Source of the DNA: Pseudoalteromonas luteoviolacea NCIMB 1942
GTDB taxonomy: Bacteria > Pseudomonadota > Gammaproteobacteria > Enterobacterales > Alteromonadaceae
NCBI RefSeq assembly: GCF_001625595.1
Contig: NZ_AUXT01000169.1
Span: 1 to 64,000, forward strand
Length of the DNA: 64,000 nucleotides
Reading direction: 5' to 3'
In this document: positions 62,992-64,000 of the stretch, in pieces
Layout of the letters: each line of letters opens with the position of its first letter
Numbering within the stretch: position 1 is the first letter of the stretch
Made by a program: the position numbers and the translations under genes
The notes under the pieces: model-generated
The model's database searches: none
The model's input: only the letters and a program-made list of their open reading frames with translations
What the model was told of the DNA's origin: nothing

Positions 62992-63363
62992 CTAATTAAA
63001 GGGATTGAATTCGTGACTAATGATCCTCGCTTCTCGCTCTAGGCGGTAAAAAGGTGCCATGGAACGATGTTGTTTTTTGTAAAATCGTTTTAATGCGAGA
63101 AGGGGTTTGTGAAGTTGTTCAAAGCATTGCTGTCTAAAGCTTTGGTGGACCAAAGGGTCGGCAATGTGGTTGAGCAACTCAAAAAAGACACGTCGTAAAT
63201 AGAGTTCTTGTAGTAATACGCAGGGTTTTCGCTCGTACCATTTGGCTAAGTTAAAACCGTCCTCAATAAATTGTGCCACATGAACGGGGGCATCAAGATG
63301 AGGTCTTTGGCATTGTGTATCTAAGCGGGGCTGAAACTGACAAAGGACTTGAGGTGTAACCAT
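62992..63363 (-). CDS. Small Fur-regulated protein (FagA-like)
   Basis: 123 residues, basic and His/Arg-rich, helical (FELLNHIADPLVHQSFRQQCFEQL, KRFYKKQHRSM). It lies 8 bases upstream of fumC with a strong Fur-type dyad before it, the position of fagA in the fagA-fumC-sodM operon of Pseudomonas. The assignment to FagA is by position and size; I see no diagnostic motif. Function unknown. Confidence 0.75.
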   Translation of the reverse strand: MVTPQVLCQFQPRLDTQCQRPHLDAPVHVAQFIEDGFNLAKWYERKPCVLLQELYLRRVFFELLNHIADPLVHQSFRQQCFEQLHKPLLALKRFYKKQHRSMAPFYRLEREARIISHEFNPFN

Positions 63364-63374
63364 AGCGCATTATA

Positions 63375-63411
63375 TTTTAGTGTAACGATAATTATTATCA
63401 TTACACTAAAA
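63375..63411. promoter_or_regulatory. Fur box / 37-bp dyad
   Basis: Perfect arms TTTTAGTGTAA and TTACACTAAAA enclose GATAATTATTATCA, close to the GATAATGATAATCATTATC Fur consensus. It lies immediately upstream of the FagA-like gene and would block its promoter when iron is plentiful. Confidence 0.85.
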
Positions 63412-63461
63412 TAGGAGATTAGCAACCCTTGCTCTAGGGATTGTATTGACGTATTGGCTAC

Positions 63462-63632
63462 CTAGTTGTAGCCGAGAATGAATTGTTCGGTGGTTTGCTC
63501 TTTCTCTTGTTCTTTACTACTCAGTAAATCAGCGACCTCTTGTTGATAATTTGGTTCTGATTCTGGTGTGTTGGGCTCAGGAATGTGACCTAAACTCAAA
63601 TTGGGCATATGTGTTACTTTAGAACATTTCAT
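63462..63632 (-). CDS. Small hypothetical protein
   Basis: 56 residues from the ATG at 63632 with GGAGA at good spacing; a longer frame has no ribosome site. It starts MKCSKVTHMPNLSLGHIPEP and is then Glu/Gln-rich (QQEVADLLSSKEQEKEQTTE), ending ILGYN. No motif, no signal. Could be an accessory peptide; function unknown. Confidence 0.6.
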   Translation of the reverse strand: MKCSKVTHMPNLSLGHIPEPNTPESEPNYQQEVADLLSSKEQEKEQTTEQFILGYN

Positions 63633-63830
63633 TTTGGTATCTCCAATTAGGGTATTTGAACGGGCTATGCTTAAGTACTTATAGCCAATACACATTTTTT
63701 TGCATACCATATACCAAAATTTTTTTCTCTTTATTAATCAGCACAGTAATTAAATTTCATCGATTAAAGTTTGCAATACTTCAAGAAAGTTGCATCAATT
63801 AGGCGCGTAATTGATCAATTTAGGTGCAAA

Positions 63831-64000
63831 ATGACAAAACCTTTCTCTCAAGCGTGTGAAAATAATAAAGATCCCATATTGCAAAAGTTAGCGCCGTTTC
63901 TTTTTGGTGCGACTCAAGTATTGGAAATTGGTTCTGGTACAGGGCAGCATGCTGTGCATTTTGCACAAGCGCTGCCGACTTTAATTTGGCAGACCTCGGA
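63831..64000 (+). CDS. DUF938 SAM-dependent methyltransferase (partial)
   Basis: The first 56 codons are present. ACENNKDPILQKLAPFLFGA followed by QVLEIGSGTGQHAVHFAQAL is the start of DUF938 methyltransferases. The ATG at 63831 has AGGT before it. It continues past the window end. Substrate unknown. Confidence 0.88.
   Translation, partial: MTKPFSQACENNKDPILQKLAPFLFGATQVLEIGSGTGQHAVHFAQALPTLIWQTS

Noticed and set aside
1..64000. CRISPR arrays, tRNA or rRNA genes
   Set aside because: No regularly spaced repeats, cloverleaf or rRNA-like stretches were noticed by eye.

Overview
The window looks like chromosomal DNA of a marine gammaproteobacterium close to Pseudoalteromonas (order Alteromonadales). 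This rests on protein style (GlmU, GlmS, FumC, MltD, a TonB receptor, a CBM5-GH5 cellulase), moderate GC, a Fur box and many short intrinsic terminators. No rRNA, tRNA or CRISPR array was recognised. Family names come from reading motifs; no database search was run.

Layout. 0-10.2 kb is a split class I lanthipeptide (RiPP) locus. A double-glycine precursor leader runs off the left edge on the minus strand. Housekeeping glmU follows, then an HlyD-type adaptor, a C39-peptidase ABC exporter (LanT), a LanC cyclase and a full-length LanB dehydratase. 10.3-14.5 kb holds a calycin-like secreted protein, thpR, a minus-strand wall operon (mltD, a one-TM protein, a T4-type lysozyme) and a small DUF6482-like protein. 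14.5-24.9 kb holds a TonB-dependent receptor, a LytTR regulator, a two-component pair (NtrC-like regulator plus kinase) and a divergent MacAB-like ABC operon. That operon is preceded by a likely sigma-54 promoter and a dyad that may be its upstream activating site.

24.9-28.6 kb holds a retropepsin-like protease and the DeoR-type regulator-glmS pair. Immediately after glmS lies a 10.2-kb island (28605-38813). It is bounded by a 9-bp direct repeat with matching inverted repeats just inside. It carries three genes with the architecture of the gamma-mobile-trio (gmtY, a gmtZ broken by one amber codon, gmtX), a serine recombinase and a type III-like restriction-modification pair. The island separates glmS from what looks like its original terminator.

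38.9-44 kb is a decaying zone: a secreted protein, an unannotated second lanthipeptide precursor (39841-40044, apparently starting with CTG) whose leader aligns without gaps to the one at the window start, a frameshifted membrane sensor, two XRE regulators, a DUF454 remnant and an Ig-like remnant. 44-48.7 kb has a TlpA-like thioredoxin, the cellulase, a NIT-domain chemoreceptor and a Trp-rich small protein. 48.7-54.5 kb is a tight six-gene minus-strand operon (haem-oxygenase-like diiron enzyme, aminotransferase, FAD protein, cupin, TauE/SafE exporter, O-methyltransferase) with an AraC-type membrane regulator upstream. It looks like an uncharacterised small-molecule pathway. 55-64 kb holds DUF2306, SDR, LysR/MDR pair, two paralogous Cys-rich lipoproteins, a Fur-controlled fagA-like/fumC operon, a small ORF and the start of a DUF938 methyltransferase.

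The most notable signal is the lanthipeptide system: one LanB/C/T machinery and two distant precursor genes with related leaders, one of them hidden by its start codon and by its distance from the enzymes.
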